64,000 nucleotides of DNA from Colwellia sp. RSH04 (lineage in GTDB: Bacteria > Pseudomonadota > Gammaproteobacteria > Enterobacterales > Alteromonadaceae). The translations under genes were made by a program, and so were the position numbers. Where the stretch lies: positions 62,001 through 126,000 of the forward strand of contig NZ_QXIO01000002.1 in the NCBI RefSeq assembly GCF_003545765.1, written 5' to 3'. Positions 54,636 through 63,612 of the stretch are shown piece by piece (positions within the stretch are counted from its first letter, which is position 1; every line of letters starts with the position of its first letter). Below the pieces are notes generated by a model that was given only the letters and a program-made list of their open reading frames with translations, made no database searches and was not told the DNA's origin.

Positions 54636-55703
54636 ATGGTCGCTTTGGATAAAAATAGTTCATTAGTTAAAGGGTTTGTCACGGTTGCTGCCGTCTTTAT
54701 TATTTTGGCTGGTGTCAAAGTTGCCGCTAGCATCATTGTCCCATTTTTATTGTCATTGTTTATTGCTATTATCTGTAACCCCCTGATCGCTAAAGCCAGT
54801 CAATACAAAATACCTAAAGCCATTTCTGTCATTTTCGTCATAGTTTGCTTTGTTTTCGTTGCATTGTCGTTAACAGGTTTGGTGGGAAAATCATTGAATG
54901 AGCTTTCTCAACAATTACCTCAATACCGCGTGCAATTAAAGGAGCAGTTTGTTTGGCTAACCGAGCTGTTTACTAAATACAATATAGATATTTCAATCTC
55001 TGTATTAAGTGAATATTTTGATCCAGCCGCGGCTATGGGGTTAGCTGCTGAAATGTTGAGCGGTTTTGGTTCGGTTATGGCTAATTTATTTTTGATCATA
55101 TTAACCGTTGTTTTTATGCTTTTTGAATCTGCTTCTTTCCCGTTAAAGCTTCATTTCGCTATGGATGATCCAGAAATGCGTCTTAACCAAATTGAACGCT
55201 TTCTAGCGGCAGTAAATAATTATATTGCTATTAAAACCCTAGTAAGTCTTGCGACAGGGTGTATTGTTTCAATCATGTTGTGGGCTTTTGGATTAGATTT
55301 TTATTTACTTTGGGGGGTTTTAGCATTTCTGTTAAATTATATTCCTAATATCGGTTCTATTATTGCTGCCGTTCCACCGATGACATTAGCTATTTTACAG
55401 CTAGGAATTGGAGAAGCTGGTCTTATAGGCTTAGGTTACGTTATGATCAATATGGTTATGGGGAATATAGTGGAGCCTCGCTATTTGGGTAAGGGCTTAG
55501 GTTTATCGACACTTGTAGTCTTTTTATCATTAATTTTCTGGGGGTGGTTACTTGGTACCGTGGGTATGCTATTAAGTGTGCCTTTAACGATGATCTTGAA
55601 GATTGGCCTTGAAAACTCTCCAGAAGGTCGATGGTTAGCTGTTATGTTAAGTGACGAGCAAGAAGTGTGTGAAAAATCAAAACAAGTATTATCTGAAGAG
55701 TAA
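54636..55703 (+). CDS. AI-2E family transporter (PerM/TqsA-like)
   Basis: A 355-residue membrane protein with about eight helices. It has two near the start (FVTVAAVFIILAGVKVAASI and onward), a periplasmic or cytoplasmic helical segment (about 90-145) and a C-terminal bundle with LLWGVLAFLLNYIPNIGSIIAA, GNIVEPRYLGKGLGLS and FLSLIFWGWLLGTVGMLL, the family signature. Some members export autoinducer-2; others are Na+/H+ antiporters, so the substrate is open. It is 84 bp downstream of ybbP and followed by a terminator. Confidence 0.92.
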   Translation: MVALDKNSSLVKGFVTVAAVFIILAGVKVAASIIVPFLLSLFIAIICNPLIAKASQYKIPKAISVIFVIVCFVFVALSLTGLVGKSLNELSQQLPQYRVQLKEQFVWLTELFTKYNIDISISVLSEYFDPAAAMGLAAEMLSGFGSVMANLFLIILTVVFMLFESASFPLKLHFAMDDPEMRLNQIERFLAAVNNYIAIKTLVSLATGCIVSIMLWAFGLDFYLLWGVLAFLLNYIPNIGSIIAAVPPMTLAILQLGIGEAGLIGLGYVMINMVMGNIVEPRYLGKGLGLSTLVVFLSLIFWGWLLGTVGMLLSVPLTMILKIGLENSPEGRWLAVMLSDEQEVCEKSKQVLSEE

Positions 55704-55728
55704 ATTATCTACTTAAAAGCTTGTATAT

Positions 55729-55765
55729 AAAACACTAAAATTAAATGTTGATTTTAGTGTTTTTA
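55729..55765. terminator. Terminator after the AI-2E family gene
   Basis: AACACTAAAAT pairs with ATTTTAGTGTT around a 9-base loop, with a T-run on the plus strand and an A-run on the other side. It can serve both the AI-2E gene and the convergent LprI-like gene. Confidence 0.82.
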
Positions 55766-55776
55766 CAAAATAATGG

Positions 55777-56190
55777 TTATATTTTGACTTCTGTATTCGT
55801 TGAAAGTTGGTTAATTCTTGCTTTTGTTAAATCAACAAAACACTGCTTAAAGGCATTTCCAGCACCTTTTTCAGGTGAAATGGCCAAATACCTCCAGCGG
55901 CAATCATTTTCGCGAAAGCTAATAAAATTGCTTTGCGAACGTTTAAACATTTTAAGTGCGGAATATCGTCCGTTGATTAACGCTTTTTCTTCTAAGTTAA
56001 AAGTATGATGGTTTATCCATGTTTGTAATTCTTTATCTAGAGAGTCAATCATACTATCTAAACAACGAGATAATTGACTTTCGTTTGCTCTGACATTATC
56101 ACAATCTTTAAGGCTTGTTACTGCTCTAGATTCTGGTGATATCAGTGATATTGTCAGTAGCGAAAGAGATAATAGAAATTTTTTATTCAT
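55777..56190 (-). CDS. LprI-like (DUF1311) secreted protein
   Basis: A 137-residue protein with a signal peptide (about 1-23, ending near SRAV). The mature part has four cysteines in the LprI/DUF1311 pattern (LKDCDN, LSRCLDS, ENDCRWRY, FKQCFVDL), expected to form two disulfides, and the FRENDCRW motif. The family includes mycobacterial LprI, which inhibits lysozyme, but most members are uncharacterised. It is single-gene and convergent with the AI-2E gene. Confidence 0.82.
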   Translation of the reverse strand: MNKKFLLSLSLLTISLISPESRAVTSLKDCDNVRANESQLSRCLDSMIDSLDKELQTWINHHTFNLEEKALINGRYSALKMFKRSQSNFISFRENDCRWRYLAISPEKGAGNAFKQCFVDLTKARINQLSTNTEVKI

Positions 56191-56419
56191 AGTTTATATT
56201 GATACCTAAAAGCTACAATGATAAGTATAAAAGACGTATTATATTAATTTAAGCTATTTATTAAAAATTTGCACACAAAAATAAGCATTTTTAAGTTATT
56301 AGCGGTAATACTGGAAATGGGGTTGGTTTCTCAATAGCGCTACCTTTTTCGTCCAACATTATTGGTTTAAAAGATAACGCAATAGAAAGAGACTACTCTC
56401 GGTATAGAGCGAAAGGCCT

Positions 56420-56722
56420 CTACGCAGGCAATACCTTTTTATAAGGTTTCACGATAACCTTTTTATAAACACCTGCCTCTATATAAGGATCTACATCAGC
56501 CCAAGCCTGTGCTTCGATTAAACTATCAAATTCTGCAATAACGAGTGAACCTGTAAAACCAGCACTGCCAGGGTCTTCACTGTCAATGGCAGGGCATGGG
56601 CCAGCCACTAAAAGTCGCCCTTGTTCTTGTAAATTTCGTAAGCGTGCCAAATGTTTGTCTCTTACTGAAAGTCTCAATGATAATGAGTCTTCCACATCTT
56701 CACTATAAATAAGATAGTACAT
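56420..56722 (-). CDS. yciI: YciI family protein
   Basis: A 100-residue ferredoxin-like-fold protein. It begins [17 protein letters not shown], contains [22 protein letters not shown] with the conserved His, and ends with the [20 protein letters not shown] motif. YciI proteins are small putative enzymes, some with dehydrochlorinase-like relatives; the physiological role is unknown. It is 35 bp downstream of yciB in the same direction; a yciB-yciI link is common in gammaproteobacteria. Confidence 0.93.
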   Translation of the reverse strand: MYYLIYSEDVEDSLSLRLSVRDKHLARLRNLQEQGRLLVAGPCPAIDSEDPGSAGFTGSLVIAEFDSLIEAQAWADVDPYIEAGVYKKVIVKPYKKVLPA

Positions 56723-56757
56723 ATATTCTCTCGTATTAAAATCTATGAGGTGAAAAG

Positions 56758-57336
56758 TTAGTTAATTTCACTGTTATTATTTTGCGTATTTTCATCGTCT
56801 TTGTTTTCTTCTTGAGGCATGTATTTATATAAAAATAATACCGAGCTAATAGCGAAAACAAAGGTTAAACCAGTTAACCCAAATACTTTAAAGTTAACCC
56901 AGGTTTCAAGTTCGTAACTATAGGCAATATAAATATTTAAGATAGCGCAAAAAGTGAAGAAAAAAGCCCAAGCCAAGTTTAGTCTTGCCCAAATATTTTC
57001 AGGTAAAGTAAGTGCTTCACCTAGAAATTGTTTGATGATGTTTTTATTAAAGCCGTAGTAACTAATTAGTAAAGCTGATGCGAATAAGCCATTTATAATC
57101 GTAACTTTCCATTTAATGAAAGCGTCATTATGGAAAAATATGGTTAGCCCGCCAAAGACAGCGACCATGAGAAAAACAACGAGATGTCTTGTTGGTATTT
57201 TTTCTTTTTTTATAACGTAATATAGTACTTGTAGCGCTGAAGTAATAATTAATGCGCCAGTTGCCCAATAAATATCGGCAAATTTATTAACAACAAAGAA
57301 AATAATAAGCGGGATATATTCAAAAATAGCGTGCAT
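56758..57336 (-). CDS. yciB: Inner membrane septation-type protein YciB
   Basis: A 192-residue membrane protein with five or six helices. It starts [20 protein letters not shown], contains [38 protein letters not shown] and the [16 protein letters not shown] segment, and ends in an acidic, Asn-rich tail. This is the YciB (formerly IspZ) family, which supports envelope integrity and interacts with cell-elongation and division proteins. The family length is about 180; the extra residues are in the hydrophilic tail. It is probably co-transcribed with yciI. Confidence 0.93.
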   Translation of the reverse strand: MHAIFEYIPLIIFFVVNKFADIYWATGALIITSALQVLYYVIKKEKIPTRHLVVFLMVAVFGGLTIFFHNDAFIKWKVTIINGLFASALLISYYGFNKNIIKQFLGEALTLPENIWARLNLAWAFFFTFCAILNIYIAYSYELETWVNFKVFGLTGLTFVFAISSVLFLYKYMPQEENKDDENTQNNNSEIN

Positions 57337-57390
57337 AAAAAGTATAGAGTTGAAAAAAGTGTTTGGGATTTTAACTAAATATTAACGTAA

Positions 57391-57428
57391 TAGCCAAACA
57401 TTAAAGTGTTAAAAATAATGTTTGGCTA
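57391..57428. terminator. Stem-loop between the M24 peptidase gene and yciB
   Basis: A perfect 12 bp stem (TAGCCAAACATT / AATGTTTGGCTA) with a 14-base loop lies 40 bp beyond the peptidase stop. The following T content is modest, so termination is likely but not sure. Confidence 0.5.
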
Positions 57429-57468
57429 TAATATTGAGGAAGGTAGAACAGGTTAGTTATGTTTAATA

Positions 57469-58686
57469 CTATTGTTCATAACCAAAGGGATCATCAATGC
57501 TGTATGAAGGCTCAGTAAACCATTTTGCGCCTGATTCAGTCATATAAAAATGATCTTCAAGTCGTATGCCAAATTCCCCAGGTATTACAAGCATTGGTTC
57601 ATTTGAAAAAGCCATACCTTTAGCAAGTGGTGTTCTGTCACTTCTAACTAAATATGGCCATTCGTGAATATCTAAACCAACACCGTGACCTGTTCTATGT
57701 GGGCATCCTGGCGTTTCATAGTCAGGCCCTAAACCTTTTTCAGCAATATAATTACGTGCTGCTACATCAACATCACCACATGGTACGCCAATTTTTGCTG
57801 CATTAAAGGCTGCAATTTGCGCGTCTTTTTCTATTTGCCACATTTCTCTGTGTCTTGCACTAGGCTCACCAAACACATACGTTCTTGTAATATCTGAATT
57901 ATAACCATGTAATTGACAGCCAGTATCAATTAATACTACATCATTTAAGTCGAGTTTCTTTGGTGTTTTTACACCATGCGGGTAAGAGGTATCTAAACCA
58001 AATAGCACAATACAGAAATACGATCCTGCTGGAGCACCTAATTTTATATGAGCTTGATTAATAAAGTTTTTTACTTCATCTGTAGAAATTCCATCATACA
58101 GGATACGAGCTGCTGCTTTTTGCACTATCATCGTCATATCTTTTGCGCGCTGAAGCAAGGCAATTTCATGATCTGATTTTTGTCCACGACATGTTGCAGT
58201 GATTGTTTTAGCATCAATTAATGTTAGTTGTGAATTAACATTCTGGATACCATTAGTCATAAAGAAGCTAGTCGATTCATCTACAGCTAAAGTACCTGCT
58301 TTGATACCTAGATTAGCTAACACATTATTGGTTAACTCGTATGGGCTTTCATGCTCTTGCCATCCATGCATTTCACCTTCAATCGTAATTTGCAATTTGA
58401 TGGAGTCTATTTCGAAATGAGGAACGACATAATGTAATTCACCAGATTGCGTTAAAATAGCTCCTACCATACGTTCACTTGGGTACCAACGTGTACCGGT
58501 GAAATAATAAAGGTTTGTACCGGCGTTAAGATACATAGCATCAATATTCTCAGCTTTCATTATTTGCTGAGCTTTTACCATACGTGATTTAAATTCAAGT
58601 TCTGAGATAGGAGATATATCAGTAGTCATGTCTGATAGTTTTTCAAGTTCAATTGCTGCCGTCGAGCCGCCAATTCCAATAGTCAT
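57469..58686 (-). CDS. M24-family metallopeptidase (Xaa-Pro peptidase-like)
   Basis: A 405-residue pita-bread-fold peptidase. An N-terminal creatinase-like domain (about 30-160) is followed by the catalytic domain. The five metal ligands are visible: Asp in LIDTGCQ, Asp in NSDITRTYVF, His in TGHGVGLDIHEWP, Glu in FSNEPMLV and Glu in RLEDHFY. Members cleave Xaa-Pro dipeptides or N-terminal Xaa-Pro bonds. The start MTIGIGGSTAAIE is the first ATG; a second at residue 20 (MTTDISPISE) is possible. It stands alone, divergent from the nor accessory cluster. Confidence 0.88.
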   Translation of the reverse strand: MTIGIGGSTAAIELEKLSDMTTDISPISELEFKSRMVKAQQIMKAENIDAMYLNAGTNLYYFTGTRWYPSERMVGAILTQSGELHYVVPHFEIDSIKLQITIEGEMHGWQEHESPYELTNNVLANLGIKAGTLAVDESTSFFMTNGIQNVNSQLTLIDAKTITATCRGQKSDHEIALLQRAKDMTMIVQKAAARILYDGISTDEVKNFINQAHIKLGAPAGSYFCIVLFGLDTSYPHGVKTPKKLDLNDVVLIDTGCQLHGYNSDITRTYVFGEPSARHREMWQIEKDAQIAAFNAAKIGVPCGDVDVAARNYIAEKGLGPDYETPGCPHRTGHGVGLDIHEWPYLVRSDRTPLAKGMAFSNEPMLVIPGEFGIRLEDHFYMTESGAKWFTEPSYSIDDPFGYEQ

Positions 58687-58800
58687 GTGTTCACCTAGTT
58701 GAGTTAATCATTGTATACCGTAAATATACAATATACATAGATAGTTTGATAGTAGAAGGTTTTATTTATTTACAAACTTATGTTAGTTCAAATAGCGCAG

Positions 58801-58814
58801 TTGATCTTTATCAA
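58801..58814. promoter_or_regulatory. FNR/Anr/Dnr-type box upstream of norQ
   Basis: TTGATCTTTATCAA is a perfect TTGAT-N4-ATCAA inverted repeat, the site of FNR/Anr/Dnr-type regulators. It ends 84 bp before the norQ start. Anaerobic or nitric-oxide-dependent control of the cluster follows from family knowledge; which regulator binds is not decidable here. Confidence 0.82.
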
Positions 58815-58898
58815 GTAACAGGCGCTAAGGCATTGTACTTTTATGTTGAGAAGAGTACTTTAGTGACAATTTTACACTATATACTAAATACCTGAATT

Positions 58899-59681
58899 AT
58901 GAGTGAATCTAATTTCTTTTATCAAGAACAAAAAAATGAAGTGTCATTGTTTAATTATGCTTTTGAACATGAGTTACCTGTATTAATAAAAGGACCTACA
59001 GGTTGTGGCAAAACCCGCTTTGTTGCTCACATGGCTGAAAAGCTAAATAAGCCTCTTTACACCGTTGCTTGTCATGATGACTTAACGGCGGCTGATTTGG
59101 TAGGGAGACACCTAATCGGTCCTGATGGAACGTATTGGCAAGATGGCCCATTAACTAAAGCAGTAAGGGAAGGGGGAATATGCTATTTAGATGAAGTTGT
59201 CGAAGCAAGAAAAGATACTACTGTTGTCCTTCATCCTCTAGCTGATGATCGCCGTGTTTTACCTCTTGAAAGAACGGGCGAAATACTTGAAGCGGCCCCT
59301 GGTTTTATGCTTGTCGTTTCTTATAATCCAGGATATCAAAACTTATTAAAAGGTATGAAACCGAGTACCAGGCAGCGTTTTGTTGCATTACGATTTGATT
59401 ACCCAAGTGCAGAATTAGAACAACAAATCTTAATTAAAGAAGCTGGCGCAGATCCTCATTTAGCATCTAAACTCGTTGAACTTGCTGCAGCACTGCGTCG
59501 ATTAGAACAAAACGATCTTGATGAGGTTGCCTCGACACGATTATTGATTTACGCCGCACGTATGATTGGCTCAGGTATGAATGCCTTAGATGTATGTCGC
59601 TGTTGTTTAGCGGAACCATTATCAGATGATCCTCAAACAGTTAAAGCATTGATGGATGTTGCTAAAATTTATTTTGATTAA
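58899..59681 (+). CDS. norQ: NorQ/CbbQ-type MoxR AAA+ ATPase
   Basis: A 260-residue ATPase. Walker A is GPTGCGKT (32-39), Walker B is ICYLDEVVEARKDT, and STRQRFVALRFDYP holds the sensor region and arginine. The end (RLLIYAARMI...CRCCLAEPLSDD) is like NirQ/NorQ/CbbQ proteins. NorQ works with the VWA protein NorD as a chaperone that inserts iron into nitric oxide reductase. It is the first gene of the cluster, behind an FNR-type box. CbbQ (Rubisco activation) is excluded by the norE/norD neighbours. Confidence 0.92.
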   Translation: MSESNFFYQEQKNEVSLFNYAFEHELPVLIKGPTGCGKTRFVAHMAEKLNKPLYTVACHDDLTAADLVGRHLIGPDGTYWQDGPLTKAVREGGICYLDEVVEARKDTTVVLHPLADDRRVLPLERTGEILEAAPGFMLVVSYNPGYQNLLKGMKPSTRQRFVALRFDYPSAELEQQILIKEAGADPHLASKLVELAAALRRLEQNDLDEVASTRLLIYAARMIGSGMNALDVCRCCLAEPLSDDPQTVKALMDVAKIYFD

Positions 59682-59771
59682 TCCTTTGTCGCGGTTAATT
59701 TAGGAATATATAAATTAACCGTTTTTATGACTTTCAATTAATAAGCAGCCTTATTGCTTAATATTTCTCTT

Positions 59772-60374
59772 ATGTCAAAAAGCACCTCTTTACATTCAGC
59801 CGTTAACGAAAATAATACAGTAAAGTCTACTTTGCCTGGCGATTTGGCTATGTGGTTTTTTATTCTGGCAGAGCTAACGGTATTTGCTATTTTTTTTATC
59901 GGTTTTGCTATAGCAGAGCAGCAAAACTTAACGCTATTTAGTGATGGAAAAAAGCAATTACATCAAAGTGCGGGCCTAATAAACACCATCGCTTTAATCA
60001 CAAGCAGTTTTTTTGTCGCGTTAGCATTAAATGTAATGCATCAAAATCAAGGTAAAAAAGCCGCCTATCTTATTGTACTCGCAAATTTAACGGCGCTTAT
60101 TTATATCTTTGTTAAGCTCTGGGAATATTTTGCTTTATTTGATCAAGATATTGGTATTGAGACAAATACTTTTTTCACTTTATATTTCTTGATCACTATG
60201 TTTCATTTAATGCATGTTTTATTAGGCATGGTTATTTTGTTGTTTATTGCAAAGCGAGCCTTTTGTGGAGCATACTCTGCTAAGAGTATATCGGGTTTTG
60301 AATCAGGTGCTTGTTATTGGCATATGGTTGATTTACTGTGGATTATTTTATTTCCGCTCATTTATGTTATTTAA
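59772..60374 (+). CDS. norE: NorE-type cytochrome c oxidase subunit III family protein
   Basis: A 200-residue membrane protein of the heme-copper oxidase subunit III family. Five hydrophobic helices are visible, starting with LPGDLAMWFFILAELTVFAIFFIGF, then a middle helix pair and FHLMHVLLGMVILLF and YWHMVDLLWIILFPLIYVI near the end. It is not needed for catalysis in known Nor enzymes but is co-encoded and supports activity. ATG 59772 is favoured; the frame extends six codons to a TTG, and neither has a good ribosome binding site. It follows norQ by 90 bp. Confidence 0.85.
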   Translation: MSKSTSLHSAVNENNTVKSTLPGDLAMWFFILAELTVFAIFFIGFAIAEQQNLTLFSDGKKQLHQSAGLINTIALITSSFFVALALNVMHQNQGKKAAYLIVLANLTALIYIFVKLWEYFALFDQDIGIETNTFFTLYFLITMFHLMHVLLGMVILLFIAKRAFCGAYSAKSISGFESGACYWHMVDLLWIILFPLIYVI

Positions 60375-60387
60375 TGGTAAACGTTAT

Positions 60388-60657
60388 ATGAAAGATACCA
60401 TCAATAAAGATACAAAATTAGCCTTTGTTAGCTGGTTAGTACTAATTGTACTGACAGTCCTTTCTGTTTATCTCATTCACTTTGTTGATAATAGAGCATT
60501 GTATGTCGGTGTTGCTTTACTTATTGTGTCTATAAAAGGGCAGCAAATAATTGATATATTTATGGAACTTAAGCAAGCACCTAAGTTATGGCGTGTGCTA
60601 CTATTAAGTTATGTAGTAGTGATTCCATTCATTATTGGGTTAATTTATTTAATTTAA
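60388..60657 (+). CDS. norF: NorF-type small membrane protein (COX4-pro family)
   Basis: An 89-residue protein with three helices (LAFVSWLVLIVLTVLSVYLI, VGVALLIVSIKGQQI, LLLSYVVVIPFIIGLIYLI). The KGQQIIDIFMEL segment is typical of prokaryotic cytochrome c oxidase subunit IV-like proteins, as in NorF. ATG 60388 is chosen on fit to family length; ATG 60364, which overlaps the norE stop, is an alternative and would add eight residues. It is in the norQ-norE-norF order. Probably needed for assembly or stability of Nor. Confidence 0.78.
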   Translation: MKDTINKDTKLAFVSWLVLIVLTVLSVYLIHFVDNRALYVGVALLIVSIKGQQIIDIFMELKQAPKLWRVLLLSYVVVIPFIIGLIYLI

Positions 60658-60677
60658 TTAAAAAGTAGATATAAATT

Positions 60678-61082
60678 ATGGAAAGAGAAACGACCCCTAG
60701 CACTAAGTTTTCAATCATTTGCCAATCACTGTACTTAGCTAATTTATTGTTATTACCTGGTATTTGTTTCTTTATCCTTGTTTATTTTTTACTTAAGTAC
60801 CAGCGTAGTACTAAAAACCAACTTTCGATAGAAGAGACGAAACGTATATCACTAAATACCTTTGGTATTGGCAAAATACATTTATACCGTAGCGTTCAAA
60901 TTTCTTGTTTAGCAGGTGTTATGTTGGTTATATTTCCGCTGATTGTATTTTTGTTTTCGAATCAATTTGAAGCTTCTATCATGGTCAGTCTGTTTTACTT
61001 CATCACACTTCATGCCGCATTTGTGTTAATAGGGATGCTAAACTTATCTAGAGCTATGGCACGAAAACTTCCTATTTTTTAA
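60678..61082 (+). CDS. Small membrane protein of the nor cluster, function unknown
   Basis: A 134-residue protein with three to four hydrophobic helices: YLANLLLLPGICFFILVYFLL (about 19-39), ISCLAGVMLVIFPLIVFLF (about 75-93) and a long C-terminal one (about 100-122). Between the first two is a hydrophilic loop with Arg/Lys. It resembles no family I can name. It lies 20 bp after norF in the same direction and is followed by norD after 129 bp, so it is likely co-expressed with the nor accessory genes. A His in the last helix (TLHAAF) is the only obvious heme-ligand candidate. Confidence 0.75.
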   Translation: MERETTPSTKFSIICQSLYLANLLLLPGICFFILVYFLLKYQRSTKNQLSIEETKRISLNTFGIGKIHLYRSVQISCLAGVMLVIFPLIVFLFSNQFEASIMVSLFYFITLHAAFVLIGMLNLSRAMARKLPIF

Positions 61083-61130
61083 ATATGTTGTATTAAATCT
61101 AAACAAAAGTAATTCTTATTTATTAAACTC

Positions 61131-61144
61131 TTGACCCACATCAC
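61131..61144. promoter_or_regulatory. Possible second FNR/Dnr-type box upstream of norD
   Basis: TTGACCCACATCAC matches TTGAT-N4-ATCAA at 8 of 10 fixed positions. It lies 67 bp before norD, in a 129 bp gap that could hold its own promoter. Confidence 0.5.
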
Positions 61145-61211
61145 ATCAACAGTTAATTATCTTGTTAATATACGCGTATAATTTTGACATGACATAAAAA
61201 TAGTTAGCATT

Positions 61212-63065
61212 ATGGAAGAATGGGTCGGTGGCCTTTGGCATAAATATATTACACGTAAAGCAAATCCTGAATTCGATGAAGCGAGGGTGTCTTTTGATGA
61301 GATCAGTAAATCAGTCGGTATGGTATTTCGTGCCTTAGGTGGTGATGTAGTAAAACGTGTTGAAGCTGCTACAGGTCGAGAATACTTAACAAGAAAAACT
61401 TTTCTTCAAAAAATTTCAGGCGATAACCAGTTAGTCAGTCTTGCTTGGCAAGATGATGAAAGCCTTCGTTTGCCTGAATCGTTAGCTGTTTTTCCAACAA
61501 CAGAATTAAATTACGATTTATATATATGGTTATCTGTATTAGCGGCAAATCATAGCGGTCAGTTTTCTCATTGGGCTAAAGATAATCAGCAATTGGTTGT
61601 CGATGTATTAGAAAAATACCCAAGTTTACAAAATCGTTATGACAGGTTAGCAAAATCGTTTGTTGAACTTCGCGCAGACATTAATGGTATGTCTGATGAA
61701 GAAGCATTGATGGAACAGTCTATTAGGCAATCGATAGTAAAACCAGGATCTGTTGATGAATTCCCAGTTGTGAACTTTGCCCCTAAAGCCGTTTATTTAT
61801 GGCTGTATCCTTCAGCTAGCTCAGATGAAATATTGCAAGCAGAATTTGATGACTCTGCAATGGAAGATAACGAAAGAGAGCAGCAAAAATCGGTTAAAAA
61901 GGCGAAGAACTCTCGTAAAGAAGCTGAGCGTGTTGAATCTCCCGATGAACGTAATGGAATGATGATATTTCGCCTTGAAAGTATGTTCTCTTGGAGTGAA
62001 TTCTCTAAATTAGATCGAGGCAGCGACGACAGTGATGAAGATGATGACGATTACGAGAGAACGATAGATGATCTTGATAAAATAACGTTAGCACAACAAC
62101 AAGAGCAACAAAAAAGTGCCCAAATAAAAGTTGATTTAGACTTACCTTCTGCTTCAGAAGACGACATTCCATTAGGTGATGGTATTAAATTACCCGAATG
62201 GGATTATAGAAAGCAATTATTGTTAGAAGATCATTGTTTATTGCAACCTATGCTACCCAGAGACTCAAAACCTTCAAAATTACCGGTTAAATTGCAAAAA
62301 ACAGCTAAAACAATTCAGGCACAGTTTGAGCAATTGCAAAGTGTTAGGTATTGGTTAAAAGCTCAGCCTCAAGGTGAAGAATTAGATCTTTCTGCTTGGC
62401 TTGATTTTCACGTTGAAAGTAAAACATCTGCAACAGCAGAAAAAGGCTTGTTTCAATCATTTAGAGGTAATCATCGAGACTTATCTTGTTTATTACTTGC
62501 CGATTTATCCATGTCAACAGATTCACATTTAGATAATGATAATAGAGTGATAGATGTAGTAAAAGATAGCATGCTGTTATTTGGTGAAGCTCTACAAGCT
62601 GTGGGTGATAATTTTGCCATGTATGGGTTTTCTTCAGTAAAGCGCTCAAATGTTCGTTTTACTATGTTAAAGAACTTTAAAGAGAAATATAACGATGATG
62701 TCAGAGGCCGCATTCAAGCAATAAAACCGGGTTTTTATACTCGAATGGGCGCAGCTATACGTCAAGCGACTAAAGTTATTAATGAGCAAAATACCAGTGA
62801 AAAACTACTATTAATTCTTACTGATGGTAAACCCAATGATATTGACCATTATGAAGGTCGTTTTGGTATCGAAGATACTCATCAAGCAATATGTGAAGCA
62901 AAAAGGTTAGGTATAAAACCATTCTGTATTACGATTGATGTTGACGCTCAAGATTATTTGCCTTACTTGTTTGGAAGTGATGGTTTTACGCAAATTTTAA
63001 GACCAGCTCAGTTACCCACAAGGTTACCTCAGCTTTACCATCAATTAACGTCACAAAATGGATAA
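61212..63065 (+). CDS. norD: NorD-type VWA-domain protein
   Basis: A 617-residue protein whose C-terminal third is a von Willebrand A domain. The MIDAS motif is LLADLSMSTDS (DxSxS), followed by a later Thr (FYTRMGA) and LLILTDGKPNDIDHYEGRFG. The N-terminal part is helical, with an acidic low-complexity linker rich in Asp at about 270-290. NorD acts with the AAA+ ATPase NorQ to load the non-heme iron into NorB. An FNR-like site is found upstream. The expected neighbours norC and norB are not in the window. Confidence 0.92.
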   Translation: MEEWVGGLWHKYITRKANPEFDEARVSFDEISKSVGMVFRALGGDVVKRVEAATGREYLTRKTFLQKISGDNQLVSLAWQDDESLRLPESLAVFPTTELNYDLYIWLSVLAANHSGQFSHWAKDNQQLVVDVLEKYPSLQNRYDRLAKSFVELRADINGMSDEEALMEQSIRQSIVKPGSVDEFPVVNFAPKAVYLWLYPSASSDEILQAEFDDSAMEDNEREQQKSVKKAKNSRKEAERVESPDERNGMMIFRLESMFSWSEFSKLDRGSDDSDEDDDDYERTIDDLDKITLAQQQEQQKSAQIKVDLDLPSASEDDIPLGDGIKLPEWDYRKQLLLEDHCLLQPMLPRDSKPSKLPVKLQKTAKTIQAQFEQLQSVRYWLKAQPQGEELDLSAWLDFHVESKTSATAEKGLFQSFRGNHRDLSCLLLADLSMSTDSHLDNDNRVIDVVKDSMLLFGEALQAVGDNFAMYGFSSVKRSNVRFTMLKNFKEKYNDDVRGRIQAIKPGFYTRMGAAIRQATKVINEQNTSEKLLLILTDGKPNDIDHYEGRFGIEDTHQAICEAKRLGIKPFCITIDVDAQDYLPYLFGSDGFTQILRPAQLPTRLPQLYHQLTSQNG

Positions 63066-63081
63066 TAGGGTTTTATTGTCG

Positions 63082-63264
63082 ATGAAAACTTGTTTGTATT
63101 GCCAAAATGAAAACTTAGCAGAGTCGAAGCAATGTTCACGTTGTGGAATGGAGCTTCCTACTAAACAACCCCAAAGTAAAAAAGCAAAATTGCTCTTTTT
63201 CACAAAAGCCTTTTGGTTTATTGTAATTTTCTGCATTATTATGGTTATTTACTTACCAAGATAA
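63082..63264 (+). CDS. dnrP: DnrP-like zinc-ribbon membrane protein
   Basis: A 60-residue protein starting MKTCLYCQNENLAESKQCSRCGMELPT. Two Cys pairs (CLYC and CSRC) form a zinc ribbon, followed by a Pro/Lys linker and one C-terminal helix ending in a WFIVIFCIIMVIYLPR-like segment. This matches small DnrP proteins encoded next to norD in denitrifiers, as I remember them. The start at 63082 fits the family; an in-frame ATG at 63058 would overlap norD and add eight residues. No ribosome binding site is clear at either. Its exact role is not established. Confidence 0.7.
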   Translation: MKTCLYCQNENLAESKQCSRCGMELPTKQPQSKKAKLLFFTKAFWFIVIFCIIMVIYLPR

Positions 63265-63612
63265 AATATACACGCGTTTATTACATCTTGGTTAGTTTGT
63301 AGCGACTACACATAAATACCACGTTACTTTAGGCTATAAGTCTGGGCGTGGTTTCTATTTTCTTTATACTAAAACTTAATTTTCCCCTTCCATACATACT
63401 CGAATATGCAACGTTTCAATTAACAGAGCCTAATTAAGTACCATAAATAGGCTTAACGGCTAGTTTTTTCTATTTTATATGATTATTAAAATATCACTTG
63501 ATCACTTAATCGCCTAATTTTATTAAAAATTTTATTGCTAATTTCTTGATTTAGCTAAAATCTGTCATATAGTTAATCTTAGTTTAATAATAAATATTGA
63601 AATGGATGGCAT
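63265..63612. other. Non-coding gap between the nor and chemotaxis regions
   Basis: About 350 bp with no gene-sized ORF. It has two weak inverted repeats: ACCACG/CGTGGT with a long loop near 63318-63352, and AGCCTA/TAGGCT near 63427-63453. The first may end the nor transcripts, but no strong T-run follows closely. The promoter of the STAS gene must lie in the AT-rich right half. Confidence 0.5.

Noticed and set aside
55745-56008. Plus-strand ORF of 87 codons
   Set aside because: It is antisense to the LprI-like gene, which has a signal peptide and four conserved cysteines.
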